Below are positions 44,659 to 54,313 of a DNA stretch of 64,000 nt, piece by piece (position 1 is the first letter of the stretch; every line of letters starts with the position of its first letter). Position numbers and translations under genes: made by a program. The stretch is taken from contig NSJK01000013.1 of the NCBI GenBank assembly GCA_002632325.1, forward strand, positions 1-64,000, written 5' to 3'. Below the pieces are notes generated by a model that saw only the letters and a list, made by a program, of their open reading frames with translations, was not told the origin of the DNA and ran no database searches. Source of the DNA: Lysobacterales bacterium. GTDB taxonomy: Bacteria > Pseudomonadota > Gammaproteobacteria > Xanthomonadales > Rhodanobacteraceae.

Positions 44659-46914
44659 TCATCCAGCCTGCGGCTGTCGGGACTTGGCGGAGTGCCCGCC
44701 GCTGGCAGCGGCGGGCTGGCGCCGAGCCGTGGTCGCCTCGTCGAGCCGCTCGCGCAGGCCCTGCAACAGGCTTGCAAACGCAGGATTGCCGGCGTGATAG
44801 GCCAGGCGATCGCGCTCGGCCTCCAGCCAGACGGCTTCGGCCTCGCCCAGTCGGTTCATGGTCAGCAAGATCGGGATTTCCTCGGTCAACGCAATCAGCA
44901 TGTCGGCGTGCTGCGGCCCGCCGAAGTGCTCGAGCCGCCCGCGCGTGTCGCGCAGGCGTTGCAGGGCTTGCTCTGGCTGACCTTGTTTTGCCAGCAGGCG
45001 CGCCTCAAGGAAATCGGCTTGCGTGAGATAGAGGTGATCCGAACCGAAGCGGGCGCGAGTGCGGGAACGCAACTCGTCGATCAGGGCCTGCGCGGCTGCG
45101 GCATCGGCCTGGCCCAGTTCCACCTGGATAAGTTGGATCAGCGCCACCAGCAGTTCGTCGCTGTCCGCAAAGCGCTGACGCAGGATGGCGCAGGCGGCCG
45201 CCAGATCGCGCCGCGCGGCCGCCTCGCCACCTTCGCGCTGGCTGGCCCAGGCGCCGCGGTATTGCAGCAGCAGCGCGCGCGGCAGGCTGTCGGATTCGCC
45301 AGCGCGGTCGAGCACATGCTGGGTGTGCTCTAGCAGGGGCGCTGCCTCGTCCGGTCGGTCGTGGTTCAAGTACACGCCAGCCAGCATCAGCAGGGCGGGC
45401 GCCGTGCGCGCATCCAGCGCGCCGAACGCGGCCTGTGCCTGCGTGAGCCGCTGGGTCGCCAGCATAATGGAGCGCTCGCCCTGGCCGTTGGCGTCATAGA
45501 TCTCGATGAGGATGCGATAGATTTCATCGCGCAGTTCAGGCTCCTTGCCCAATTGCGTGGGCAATAGCGCGGCGCTGGCGTCGAGCACTTCGATCAACGG
45601 CTGCTGGAGGGCAGCTGCACCGGCTTGGTTGGTGCGACCGGCGTCAAACAGGCCGATCAGGTAATCCTTGACCGCGGTGGCGCGCCGCGCTTCGCGGTCG
45701 GCGCGGCCGGCCTGCCACAGGCTGGCGGCCAATCCGCCGAGCAGGCCGATCAACGCGAGCACCGCCATCGCGGTTGCGAAGCGGTTGCGCCGCACGAACT
45801 TTATGCTGCGATAGCCCAGGCTGTCCGGGCGTGCCTGCACCGGCTGGCCGTCGAGATGGCGTTGCACGTCGTCGGCTAGTTGTTGCGCGTCGCCGTAGCG
45901 GCGCGCGGGCTCGTCAGCCAGTGCGCGCAGGGTGATCGCATCGAGGTCGCCGCGCAGCTGCGCGCGCGTGATCGTGTCGGATGCCGTCACCCTCTGGGCA
46001 TCGGGCGCGGTGCTGGGGCGCAAGGTCGTTGCGCCGTCCGCGTGCAGCTTGCGATAGCGCTGGTCGGTGAGCAGTTCGAACAGGATCAAGCCGAGTGCGT
46101 AGACATCGGCCGAAGTGCCCGCGGGTTCGCCGCGCAATTGCTCGGGCGCGGCGAAATCGCGAGTCAGGAAACGCTGCACGGTGGCCGTGTGTTCCCCCTC
46201 GTCCTGTTCGATCAGCCGGGCAATGCCGAAGTCGAGCAGACGCGGCTCGCCATCGGCCTGCACCAGCACGTTCGAGGGTTTGAGATCGCGATGCACGATC
46301 AGTTGACGATGCGCATGGGCGACCGCACTGCAAAGCTTGATGAACAATTGCAGGCGCTCGCGCAGGCTGGCCTGTTCGCGTTCGAGCCACTCGCCGAGGC
46401 TGATTCCGTCAACATATTCCATCGCGAACCACGGTCGGCCGCGGTCGTCGATGCCGCCGTCGATGAGCTGGGCGATGTTGGGATGTTGCAGCCGCGCGAG
46501 CAGGGCGCGTTCGCGGCGGAACTGGCGCAGGATGTGTTCGCTGTCCATGCCCAGGCGAATCAGCTTGATCGCCACCTGCTGTTGGAATTGGCCATCATCG
46601 CGCTCGGCCAGCCAGACCGCGCCCATACCGCCACGACCCAGTTCGCGCAGCAGTCGCCAGGGGCCCAGGCGCATGTCCGCACGAATGTCGCTGGTCTGCT
46701 CCGCGTCGTCGCCGAGCAGCGGTGCGGCGTGTTGTTCAAGTGGCAGGTCGAGCGGCAGTCCGGTGGCAAGATCGAGCGCCACAAGCTCGCGCAGTGATTC
46801 GAGCAGGTGCGCATCGTCGCCGCAGGCGCGGATGACGAAGTCCTCGCGCTCCGCCAGTGGCAGCTCGAGGGCTTCGCGCAGCAGCCGGATCGTGCGTGGA
46901 TCGATGGCCGTCAT
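44659..46914 (-). CDS. Hanks-type Ser/Thr protein kinase with TPR-like periplasmic/C-terminal region (module 1)
   Basis: A 751-residue kinase. An N-terminal helical lead (1-80) precedes the kinase domain (about 86-340): ELGRGGMGAVWLAE, catalytic Lys117, HRDLKPSN at 208-215 and DFG at 228-230; the activation loop reads RDFAAPEQ. One TM helix lies at about 377-397. The remaining 350 residues are TPR-like helices. It overlaps the upstream ECF sigma gene by 4 bp (ATGA). In ECF43-type systems such kinases phosphorylate the partner sigma factor. The expected topology puts the kinase domain inside and the repeats in the periplasm. Confidence 0.92.
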   Translation of the reverse strand: MTAIDPRTIRLLREALELPLAEREDFVIRACGDDAHLLESLRELVALDLATGLPLDLPLEQHAAPLLGDDAEQTSDIRADMRLGPWRLLRELGRGGMGAVWLAERDDGQFQQQVAIKLIRLGMDSEHILRQFRRERALLARLQHPNIAQLIDGGIDDRGRPWFAMEYVDGISLGEWLEREQASLRERLQLFIKLCSAVAHAHRQLIVHRDLKPSNVLVQADGEPRLLDFGIARLIEQDEGEHTATVQRFLTRDFAAPEQLRGEPAGTSADVYALGLILFELLTDQRYRKLHADGATTLRPSTAPDAQRVTASDTITRAQLRGDLDAITLRALADEPARRYGDAQQLADDVQRHLDGQPVQARPDSLGYRSIKFVRRNRFATAMAVLALIGLLGGLAASLWQAGRADREARRATAVKDYLIGLFDAGRTNQAGAAALQQPLIEVLDASAALLPTQLGKEPELRDEIYRILIEIYDANGQGERSIMLATQRLTQAQAAFGALDARTAPALLMLAGVYLNHDRPDEAAPLLEHTQHVLDRAGESDSLPRALLLQYRGAWASQREGGEAAARRDLAAACAILRQRFADSDELLVALIQLIQVELGQADAAAAQALIDELRSRTRARFGSDHLYLTQADFLEARLLAKQGQPEQALQRLRDTRGRLEHFGGPQHADMLIALTEEIPILLTMNRLGEAEAVWLEAERDRLAYHAGNPAFASLLQGLRERLDEATTARRQPAAASGGHSAKSRQPQAG

Positions 46915-47480
46915 GGTCGGGCCACGGCGTCGTCGGCGAGCGACTGCTGGAGCAAGGCGCGTGCCACGCGCCAGTCGCGTGCGACGGTGCGTTCGGACAG
47001 TTCCAGCATCTGCGCGATCGCAACGAATTCGAGACCGGCATAGAAATGCAATTCCACAACCTGTGCCATGCGTGGCTCGATCGCAGTGAGCTGGTCGAGC
47101 GCTTGATCGAGGGCGACGAGATCGAGATCGCGCTCCTGCACCGCGAGCGCCGGATCCAAGGTCACGCTTTCGAGACCGGCGCCACGCTTGTCGGCATTGC
47201 GGCGGCGACTGGCGTCGATGAGGATGCGGCGCATCGCGCGCGCCGCGATGCGGAAGAAGTGCGCCTTGTCATTGAGCGCGAGATGTGCGCCGGCGAGACT
47301 GAGGTAGGCCTCGTGCACCAAGGCGGTCGTCGACAAGGTTGCCGCGTGGCCTTCGCTGAGCATGCGCGCTCGCCGCCGCAGATCGGCGTAGATGAGGCCG
47401 AACAGCGCGTCGTAGGCGTCCTGATCCCCATGTGCGCAGCGATCCAGCAGCGCGGCGGTGCAATTGTCTGGATCCGGCAT
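46911..47480 (-). CDS. ECF sigma factor, TIGR02999/ECF43-like (module 1)
   Basis: A 189-residue sigma factor with regions 2 and 4 only. Region 2.2 reads ATLSTTALVHEAYLSL, where most ECF factors have acidic DAED; Thr51 and Thr52 occupy that place. Region 2.4 is HFFRIAARAMRRILIDASRRR, and region 4 carries VELHFYAGLEFVAIAQMLELSERTVARDWRVARALL. There is no anti-sigma gene; the next gene is a Ser/Thr kinase with which it overlaps. ECF43 members elsewhere are activated by Thr phosphorylation in this region. I see no motif matching the module 2 promoter upstream. Confidence 0.9.
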   Translation of the reverse strand: MPDPDNCTAALLDRCAHGDQDAYDALFGLIYADLRRRARMLSEGHAATLSTTALVHEAYLSLAGAHLALNDKAHFFRIAARAMRRILIDASRRRNADKRGAGLESVTLDPALAVQERDLDLVALDQALDQLTAIEPRMAQVVELHFYAGLEFVAIAQMLELSERTVARDWRVARALLQQSLADDAVARP

Positions 47481-47583
47481 GCCGACTTGCGCGTGGGTCG
47501 CGATTCATCGCGGCCTGAGCTTGTGACCGTCTGTGGGAAATTCGGGCGAGCCTAGCCCACGAAGCGTGGACGAGGCAAACAGG

Positions 47584-48603
47584 CTACAACCACTTCGCGC
47601 GCTTGAGCACGAAATACAGCACCGTGCAGACGCACAGCGTGAATGCGATCAGGGTTGGATACGACCACCTTCCGCTGAGTTCGGGCATGTCGTGGAAGTT
47701 CATGCCGTACCAGCTCGCGATCAGGGTCGGTGCCGCAAGCAAAGCTGCCCAGCCGGCGAGGCGCTTGACCACTTCGTTCTGCGCCACGCCGACCAGCGCA
47801 AGGTTCACGCTGATTGCTGCGGTGAGCATCTCGCGCATGGTGTCGGTGGCATCGTTGATGCGCGCGGCGTGATCGTAGACGTCGCGGAAGTAGGGACGCA
47901 CCTCGTCGCGGATCAGATTCGGATATTGGCGCACGAGCTGGTTGAGGATGTCCTGGATCGGCGCCACCGCGAGGCGCAGTGTGACCAGTTCCTTCTTGAG
48001 GTCGTAGAGGCGGCGGATCGTCTCGCGCTTGAAGGTGTCCTCGAAGACCTCGCCTTCCAGCTCCTGCAACTCCTCGCGAAACTCGCCGACGAGCGGGAGA
48101 AAATTGTCGACGATGAAATCGAGCACGGCATGCAGCGCATAGCTCGGCCCGAGCGCGAGCAATTCCGGATCCTGCTCGCAGGCGCGGCGCACGCCGGCAT
48201 AGGACAGCGAGGCGCCGTGGCGCACCGTGACGAGGTAGCGCTTGCCGACGAACATGTGGGTTTCGCCGAACTCGATCTTGCCGTTCACGGTCTGCGCGGT
48301 GTGCATGACGATGAACAGCGAATCACCGTACACCTCGATCTTGGGGCGCTGATGGGCGTTGTGGGCGTCTTCGATTGCGAGTTCGTGCAAGCCGAACTCG
48401 AACTGGAGTTGTTCGAGCAATGCCTCTGACGGTTCGTGCAGGCCGACCCAGACCCATTGTTCGGGATCGACGATCACGTCGCTGATTTCCTCGACCGTGA
48501 TGTCGCGGAGGCGGCGACCATCGGATGAGTAGACGACGCTGTTGACCAGCATCGGATCCGGGTTCGCTGCGACTGTCTGGGTCGGGTTTTGGCTGTCGTT
48601 CAT
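47584..48603 (-). CDS. corA: CorA family magnesium/cobalt transporter
   Basis: A 339-residue pentameric inner-membrane channel for Mg2+ and Co2+. A long cytoplasmic N-domain (VWVGLHEPSEALLEQLQFEFGLHELAIED) is followed by a coiled stalk helix and two C-terminal TM helices; the first ends in the selectivity motif YGMNF followed by the short periplasmic loop HDMPELSGRWSYP. The last residues are basic (KRAKWL). Start MNDSQNPTQ. Three genes downstream of corC, though probably independent. Confidence 0.95.
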   Translation of the reverse strand: MNDSQNPTQTVAANPDPMLVNSVVYSSDGRRLRDITVEEISDVIVDPEQWVWVGLHEPSEALLEQLQFEFGLHELAIEDAHNAHQRPKIEVYGDSLFIVMHTAQTVNGKIEFGETHMFVGKRYLVTVRHGASLSYAGVRRACEQDPELLALGPSYALHAVLDFIVDNFLPLVGEFREELQELEGEVFEDTFKRETIRRLYDLKKELVTLRLAVAPIQDILNQLVRQYPNLIRDEVRPYFRDVYDHAARINDATDTMREMLTAAISVNLALVGVAQNEVVKRLAGWAALLAAPTLIASWYGMNFHDMPELSGRWSYPTLIAFTLCVCTVLYFVLKRAKWL

Positions 48604-48723
48604 GTGCCGATCATGCCGCGCCGAACGGGACCGCGGCAATGGTCGATGTCGTGGACAGGGTGGCCGTCCTTGGCCGATTCGCAGTTCCGCGCGGCTGCTG
48701 AGAACCGCGCCGGGCGAGGCGCC

Positions 48724-49983
48724 TTACGCGGAGGGGGTGCGCCGCCCTTGCAGGCTCAGGGCCAGCACCAGATGCAGGGGCAGCGTGAGCACGATCCAGT
48801 GCAGGTTCGCCTGCACGAAGCCCGGCAGAATCTTGCTGGCAAGTGCGACACCGGCGCCGCCGACGACGAGCCAGGCCAGCATGCGCTGCCAGCGCGGCGC
48901 AGGCCGACTGCGCAGGAAGGCCGCAATCAGCAACAGGCAGGCGGGATTGAACAGCAGCAGGTTTTCGTTGCGCCAGGCCGCGCGGTGATCGGTACCCAGC
49001 CACAGGAACAGCAGCAGGCAACCGGCGATCGCGCAAACCAGCTCGAACAGCGTGGCAAGTCCGGCGAACACGCGGTGCGCGCGTGGGCCGCCACGCACAT
49101 CGAGCCAGCCCATCGCGATGGCCGCAGCCAGACCGATGAACAGGAACGGCCAGCGCAGATCGGGCGGCAAGGCGGGCGGCGGCGCGAGGCGGCTTTGCGC
49201 AAGGACCTGCGTGCTGCGCACGAGCGGACGGCCGTCTGCACGCTGCGCACGCTCGACCACGCGCTGCAGGCTCATCGGCACGAAGCTCTCGTCCCAGAAA
49301 TCGATGCGCTCATCGGTGAAGGGCCCAAGGCCGAGGTCGATCAACAGCATCAGGGCCGGGTCGGGCGCCATCAGGCGCAGCGCATCGAGCCGATAGGTGA
49401 AGCCGCGCGAACGACCGACGCTTTGCGCGCGGATCAGGCCGCCCAGCGCATGGTCGAGTGCATCGCGCACGCGCGTGGAGCAGTTGGCGGTGAAGTAGTC
49501 GTAGCGGTAGTACGCGTTTTCGGGTCGCGCGTTCCAGACCAGATAGTCATTCAAGCTGCGCGCTTCTTCGGCTGTCAGATCGAGCGCCTGCTCGACCACC
49601 GAGCGACCTTCGGCGCGATACATCGCCAGATCGTCTTCGAGCAGGTTGGCGGCAATGCGGTATTGCATGCGACCGCGCACGAAGTTGAGCAGGAAGTTTT
49701 CCTGCTCGAAGTCGAACATGCCGTAGTTGTAGGCGACTGCTTCGTCGCTGTTGCCATCGCGCACGACGATCGCGTTGTGGCCGAAGCGCTCGAAATAAAT
49801 CTCGCCGGGGCCGACCGTGAGCAGGCTGATCGATGGAGCGGGAATACCCGCCGCAGCCGGTGCCAGTGTCTGCGCGCCGAGCGGCATGACGGGCAGCACG
49901 CACATCATGACGAGCAGGATCGCCAGCGTGCGCCAGCACGCGTGTCGCGTGCCCAGGATCGTCGCGCCCGACTCAGGCTTCAT
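48724..49983 (-). CDS. DUF4105 (Lnb N-terminal periplasmic) membrane protein
   Basis: A 419-residue protein. A signal/anchor (about 20-38) precedes a DUF4105 domain (about 55-230) with VGPGEIYFERFGHNAIVV, AYNYGMFDF and YDYFTANCSTRVRDALD; the conserved His and Cys look like a papain-like (NlpC-related) catalytic pair. Four or more TM helices form the C-terminal half. It overlaps corC by 11 bp on the same strand and occupies the place where lnt follows corC in many bacteria. The substrate is unknown; envelope lipid or peptide processing is plausible. Confidence 0.85.
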   Translation of the reverse strand: MKPESGATILGTRHACWRTLAILLVMMCVLPVMPLGAQTLAPAAAGIPAPSISLLTVGPGEIYFERFGHNAIVVRDGNSDEAVAYNYGMFDFEQENFLLNFVRGRMQYRIAANLLEDDLAMYRAEGRSVVEQALDLTAEEARSLNDYLVWNARPENAYYRYDYFTANCSTRVRDALDHALGGLIRAQSVGRSRGFTYRLDALRLMAPDPALMLLIDLGLGPFTDERIDFWDESFVPMSLQRVVERAQRADGRPLVRSTQVLAQSRLAPPPALPPDLRWPFLFIGLAAAIAMGWLDVRGGPRAHRVFAGLATLFELVCAIAGCLLLFLWLGTDHRAAWRNENLLLFNPACLLLIAAFLRSRPAPRWQRMLAWLVVGGAGVALASKILPGFVQANLHWIVLTLPLHLVLALSLQGRRTPSA

Positions 49984-50815
49984 GCACGCGCACGGCAAAC
50001 TGCTGCACGCGGCGCGCATCGGCCTTGGCGACATGGAACAGGAAGCCGCCGAGTGCGAGGTCCTCGCCGGCTTCGGGCAGGTGGCCGATCTGTGCGGTGA
50101 TCATGCCGCCGACGGTGTCGAATTCCTCGTCGCTGAACTCGCTGCCGAAGCGCTCGTTGAACTCGTCGATCGGCGTCAGTGCGCTGACCAGGAAATCGCC
50201 ATTGGGTCCGGCCTGGATCAGGGTTCCTTCGTCGTCGTCGTCGTCGTGCTCGTCGTCGATGTCGCCGACGATCTGTTCGAGCACGTCCTCGATCGTCACC
50301 AGACCGGCAACGCCGCCATATTCATCGACCACGATCGCCATGTGATTGCGCGAGAGACGGAATTCCTTGAGCAGGATGTTGAGACGCTTGGACTCTGGAA
50401 TCATCGTCACCGGGCGCAACAGCTCGCGCAGGGTGGCGTGCGCGCCTTCGCTGAAACAGCGCAGCAGGTCCTTGGCCAGCAGGATGCCGAGGATCTCGTC
50501 CTTGTCCTCGCCATGCACCGGAAAACGCGAGTGCCCGGATTCGATGACCACGCCGAGCACCTGCTGCAGCGGCGCGTCGGCGGCGAGCGCGACCATCTGC
50601 GCGCGCGGCACCATGACATCGGCGACGCTCAGATCGGCAACTTCGATCGCGCCCTCGACCATCGACAAGGTGTCGTTGGAGAGCAGGCCATTGGCCTGCG
50701 CGTGGCGCAGTTCCTCGATGAGTTCCTCGCGGCTTTGCGGTTCGCCGGAAAGGGCCTGGACTATGCGTTCGAACCACGATCGTGGTGCGGGACTACTGGG
50801 AGGATCCTCGCTCAT
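49973..50815 (-). CDS. corC: CorC/HlyC family CBS-domain protein (magnesium and cobalt efflux)
   Basis: A 280-residue cytoplasmic protein with a tandem CBS pair (about 70-190: VADVMVPRAQMVALAADAPLQQVLGVVIESGHSRFPVH, then VDEYGGVAGLVTIEDVLEQIVGDI) and a C-terminal CorC_HlyC domain (about 205-280). Between them is the acidic run DDEHDDDDDEG, encoded partly by six CGT repeats on the plus strand. Follows phoH and ybeY in the standard order. The ATG at 50830 is five codons longer and also possible. Confidence 0.93.
   Translation of the reverse strand: MSEDPPSSPAPRSWFERIVQALSGEPQSREELIEELRHAQANGLLSNDTLSMVEGAIEVADLSVADVMVPRAQMVALAADAPLQQVLGVVIESGHSRFPVHGEDKDEILGILLAKDLLRCFSEGAHATLRELLRPVTMIPESKRLNILLKEFRLSRNHMAIVVDEYGGVAGLVTIEDVLEQIVGDIDDEHDDDDDEGTLIQAGPNGDFLVSALTPIDEFNERFGSEFSDEEFDTVGGMITAQIGHLPEAGEDLALGGFLFHVAKADARRVQQFAVRVHEA
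50231..50248 (+). repeat. (CGT)6 trinucleotide repeat within corC
   Basis: Six perfect CGT units on the plus strand encode a run of Asp in CorC on the minus strand. The repeat keeps frame, so slippage would change only the length of the acidic linker. Confidence 0.95.
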
Positions 50816-50903
50816 CGGTCCAGCGGACATGCCCGTTGCGGGCGGCAGAGCAGTGTAGCAAAAACTCCCCGCCACGCCGGACACTGGCCAAATCGCCGAA
50901 AAA

Positions 50904-51389
50904 TCAATGGTCGGCGTAGGGATCGGCGATGCCCAACTGCGCAAGAATGCGCGTTTCGAGCGCTTCCATGCGCTGTGCCTCGACCTCGCGCTGGTGATCG
51001 TGGCCGAGCAGGTGCAGCACGCCATGGATGGTCATGTGTGCGTAATGGTCGCGTGGCGCCTTGCCTTGTTCGCGCGCTTCGCGCGCCACCACCGGTGCAC
51101 AGATCACCAGATCACCGAGCAGGTGCGAGCGATCGCCTGGCATGCGCTCGCGCGGAAAGCTCAATACGTTGGTGGCGTAATCACGGCCGCGGAAGTCGCA
51201 GTTGTAGCGACGGCCCGCGCGCGCATCGACGATGAGGATGTTGACCTCGGCACGGCGGCGCCGCAGCGCCGGGATCGCGGTGATCCAGCGGCGAAACGAG
51301 GGGGCCAGCGGCACGCCGCGGCGCCCGGCTTCGTTGCGTAGCCACAACGCAAGCTTTTCGCGAGTGGCTGGCGCGGGCGCATGCGTCAC
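50904..51389 (-). CDS. ybeY: rRNA maturation endoribonuclease YbeY
   Basis: A 161-residue zinc-dependent RNase for 16S 3'-end maturation and 70S quality control. The UPF0054 motif HGVLHLLGHDH has its three His ligands at 122, 126 and 132. Earlier motifs include ILIVDARAGRRYNCDFRGRDYATNVLSFP. It overlaps phoH by 4 bp (ATGA), so the two are co-translated. An 88-bp gap separates it from corC. Confidence 0.96.
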   Translation of the reverse strand: MTHAPAPATREKLALWLRNEAGRRGVPLAPSFRRWITAIPALRRRRAEVNILIVDARAGRRYNCDFRGRDYATNVLSFPRERMPGDRSHLLGDLVICAPVVAREAREQGKAPRDHYAHMTIHGVLHLLGHDHQREVEAQRMEALETRILAQLGIADPYADH

Positions 51390-52366
51390 GATGTCGTTCC
51401 TTGCTTCGCCGCGTCGCGGCCTTCATATGCGCGCACGATGCGTTGCACCAGCGGATGGCGCACCACGTCGCGGGCTTCGAAGAAGGTGAAGCTCACGCCA
51501 TCGACGCCACGCAGCACCTCGAGCGCATCGCGCAGGCCCGAGGTCACGTGTTTGGGCAGGTCGGTCTGGGTGAGGTCACCCGTCACCACCGCCACCGAGC
51601 CGAAGCCGATGCGGGTGAGGAACATCTTCATCTGCTCGATCGTGGTGTTCTGCGCCTCGTCGAGGATCACGAAGGCATCGTTGAGCGTGCGCCCGCGCAT
51701 GTAGGCGAGCGGCGCGATCTCGATCACGTTGCGTTCGATCAGCTTGCCGACCTTCTCGATGCCGAGCATTTCATACAGCGCGTCGTAGAGCGGACGCAGA
51801 TAGGGATCGACCTTCTGGGTGAGATCGCCGGGCAGAAAGCCGAGCTTCTCGCCCGCCTCGACCGCCGGGCGCACGAGGATCAGGCGCTGCACGCGCGACT
51901 CGTTGAGCGCCTCCACCGCCATCGCGACCGCAAGCCAGGTCTTGCCGGTGCCGGCCGGACCGACGCCGAAATTGATGTCGTGGGTGGCGATCGCATGCAG
52001 GTAGCGCTGCTGGTTGGCGCCACGGCCGCGCACCGTGCCGCGCTTGGTCTTGATCGCGACGTCCTGCACCTCGATGGCGCGCTCCTCGAGCGCATCGGCG
52101 CCGCTTTCGGCCAAGGCGAGATTGACCTGAGTCGCGCCCAGCGTTTCCACTTCGGTGGCTGCATACAGCTCGCGCAGCACGCGTTCACCCACACGCACGG
52201 CTTCGTCCTTGCCGCTCAGGCGAAACACGTTGCCGCGGTGGGCGATCTCCAGGCCCAGCCGCAATTCGATCTGGCGCAGATGCTCGTCGAGCGGCCCGGC
52301 GAGGTTGGCGAGGCGCTCGCCATCGGCAGGCTCGAGCACGAAGTCGTGGTGGTTGTGTTTTTGCAT
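51386..52366 (-). CDS. phoH: PhoH family ATPase
   Basis: A 326-residue PhoH-like (YbeZ) P-loop ATPase, cytosolic, often linked to RNA handling through its partner YbeY. Walker A is GPAGTGKT at 136-143; Walker B is [24 protein letters not shown] follows. An N-terminal KH-like segment covers about 20-70. The start MQKHNHHDF is chosen because the extension upstream is unrelated. First gene of phoH-ybeY-corC. The 223 bp upstream show no gene. Confidence 0.95.
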   Translation of the reverse strand: MQKHNHHDFVLEPADGERLANLAGPLDEHLRQIELRLGLEIAHRGNVFRLSGKDEAVRVGERVLRELYAATEVETLGATQVNLALAESGADALEERAIEVQDVAIKTKRGTVRGRGANQQRYLHAIATHDINFGVGPAGTGKTWLAVAMAVEALNESRVQRLILVRPAVEAGEKLGFLPGDLTQKVDPYLRPLYDALYEMLGIEKVGKLIERNVIEIAPLAYMRGRTLNDAFVILDEAQNTTIEQMKMFLTRIGFGSVAVVTGDLTQTDLPKHVTSGLRDALEVLRGVDGVSFTFFEARDVVRHPLVQRIVRAYEGRDAAKQGTTS

Positions 52367-52589
52367 AGGCGCGCGAGGGTAGCGCCACGCGCCATTCAAT
52401 ACCATGTTTGAAGCAAAGCCATCCCGGCGGCGCAATCGGCACGACCCCGTTCGACCGGGCGCTTCGTTGCGGGAGCCGTGGTTGTGAGGCGCCGCGAACG
52501 CTTCACGGCTCGACGTTCCGGCGATCGCGGGATCCAATGCTTGAGCGCCCTGTGGAAGACCTGAATTCCGGTTCTCGCCGGAATATCGG

Positions 52590-54146
52590 CTAGTCCGAAA
52601 CCTGATCCGTGTTGCCTTGGGGTTCGAACGCGTTGGCGAAGATGAGATCGCTCGAAAACTCACTGGTGTTGCCGTCCGCATCGGTCGCACTGAGCACGAG
52701 CGGTTGGCCCATCAATTCGCTTGTGGCGAAACTCACGCTGCGCGGCTGCTGCGCGTCGGCCCCGCCATAGGTATCGATCATGATCGGCGCGAATGCCTGG
52801 CCGCCAAAGCCGCGCGCGACATCGATCCGCAGCGGATAGGCGGCATTGGTGATGGTGCTGTCCACGTGATAGGTGATCGTCACCGTGGCGCCTGAGTCGC
52901 TGTAGACGACGCTGTCAATCAGCGGCGTGTTCTGCAAGCGATTGCCTCCTTCGTCAGCATCGTCGACATCGTTCGTTGTTGGGCCGTCGGCGACACTGGA
53001 GGGCGTCAGATCGATGCCGATGCGATTGCCCGCGAAGATGTTGCCCGTGAGTGCGGCATGGGTGCAGGTGCTCACTTGCACGCCAGCCGCTGCGCCATGG
53101 GCAATGAGATTGCCTTCGCCGGGTCCATCACCGCCGACGATCACTGCGCAGTGCCCGCTGCGGAAAATGTTGATGGTGGCTTGTGGCGAATTCGCTGCGG
53201 CGGGAAAGGCTCCATTCGGGCGCGCCAGCGTCCCGCTCCAGTCACTGCCAAAGATGTTGCCTTGAATGCGGGTCAAGGGCGTGTTCGCACTGGCCGGGTT
53301 GCCGCTCAGGTAGATGGCATTGACTTCATTGCCGCCAAACAGGTTGCGTTCCGGGATCGTGTCGCCGCCGACTTGTGCGCCTTCGGCGGCACCGGACATG
53401 AACAGGCCGTAGTCCTGGCCGGGCAGCATGGTGGTGCCATCCGCGCCAAGTCCGAAGACGTTGCCTTGGTACGTGCTTGGCAAGGTAGTTGTGGCGCCGC
53501 TTTCATCCCAGACGCCGATGTAGCCATTGCCGGAAATGACATTGCGCGCGGCCGCTGTGATTCCACCGATGGTGGCGCGGCCACGCAAGCGTATGCCCTG
53601 GGAGTTGCCGTTGGCCGTCACCGCATTCTGGCCGCTCACGTCGGTGCCGATGAAGCAGCCCTCGACGAGATTGCCGCTCGGCGCATTGATGAGGAGGTTG
53701 GAGGACGTGAAGCCATTGATGACAAGGCCACGGACTTGCAGTGCGCCGCCGTTGAACAAGCCGATGGCCGATCCTGCGCCGTGCAGTTCGATCTTGAGTT
53801 GCGCATTGCTGCCGCCGGCATCCGGCGTGAGTGTGTTTTCCTGCGCGCCGGGCTGGGTGTAGCCATCTATCGACAATGCCGTGGCAATGACAGGCAAATC
53901 AGTGGCGGTCGAGATGCGCCAATGCTGGGTGGCGCTCACGAAGCCTGCATCACTGGTGGGAATATCGAACACGATGCGATCCGCGCCGCCGGTATTGGCA
54001 AACGTGATGGCGCCACGCAGCGAACAGTCGGCCGCGGCTGGCGTGCACGCATCCAGCAAGGTATCGGACGTGGTGTCCACCGTGACTTCAAGGGCATATG
54101 CCGGCCCGAGCAGAGTCAAACCAGAAAGCAGGATCAGCGTACGCAT
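52590..54146 (-). CDS. Secreted right-handed beta-helix protein (CSLREA-like start) with C-terminal SDLIFANAFE motif
   Basis: A 518-residue exported protein. The signal peptide (about 1-18, ending AYALE) is followed by a CSLREA-type N-terminus (VDTTSDTLLDACTPAAADCSLRGAITFAN) and parallel beta-helix repeats rich in Asn and Gly (NVISGNGYIGVW, NLFGGNEVNAIYLSGN, NIFAGNRIGIDL). The last 22 residues hold SDLIFANAFEPQ, closely matching the C-terminus of the neighbour at 54871. An ECF-like promoter motif lies 43 nt before the ATG. Probably an extracellular or surface protein. Beta-helix folds include pectin lyases, but no catalytic motif was recognised. Confidence 0.85.
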   Translation of the reverse strand: MRTLILLSGLTLLGPAYALEVTVDTTSDTLLDACTPAAADCSLRGAITFANTGGADRIVFDIPTSDAGFVSATQHWRISTATDLPVIATALSIDGYTQPGAQENTLTPDAGGSNAQLKIELHGAGSAIGLFNGGALQVRGLVINGFTSSNLLINAPSGNLVEGCFIGTDVSGQNAVTANGNSQGIRLRGRATIGGITAAARNVISGNGYIGVWDESGATTTLPSTYQGNVFGLGADGTTMLPGQDYGLFMSGAAEGAQVGGDTIPERNLFGGNEVNAIYLSGNPASANTPLTRIQGNIFGSDWSGTLARPNGAFPAAANSPQATINIFRSGHCAVIVGGDGPGEGNLIAHGAAAGVQVSTCTHAALTGNIFAGNRIGIDLTPSSVADGPTTNDVDDADEGGNRLQNTPLIDSVVYSDSGATVTITYHVDSTITNAAYPLRIDVARGFGGQAFAPIMIDTYGGADAQQPRSVSFATSELMGQPLVLSATDADGNTSEFSSDLIFANAFEPQGNTDQVSD

Positions 54147-54188
54147 GGCAAGAACTCCAGTGGGACGAGGGTCGCCCCATTGACTTGA

Positions 54189-54216
54189 CATACGCCATTC
54201 GCGGCGAAACCTGACA
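54189..54216 (-). promoter_or_regulatory. Candidate ECF sigma promoter upstream of the beta-helix gene
   Basis: On the minus strand TGTCAGGT (54216-54209) and GGCGTATG (54196-54189) are separated by exactly 12 nt. The second box lies 43 nt from the ATG at 54146. This architecture, with GTCA at -35 and CGTA near -10, is normal for ECF sigma promoters, and the same motif recurs at 56485-56512 and 56756-56783. Confidence 0.75.
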
Positions 54217-54313
54217 CGGAAAATCCGGCGCGCCCGGACCTTCGGGTTGCGGGCGCACTCGCTTTCGATGGCATGATCTGCATCGGGAAATTGCGGCTGA
54301 TGCAGAGCGGGCT

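Noticed and set aside
47481..47583. A copy of the TGTCAGGT-N12-GGCGTATG motif upstream of the module 1 sigma gene
   Set aside because: A GGTCACA-like box is present but there is no CGTATG partner at the right distance.
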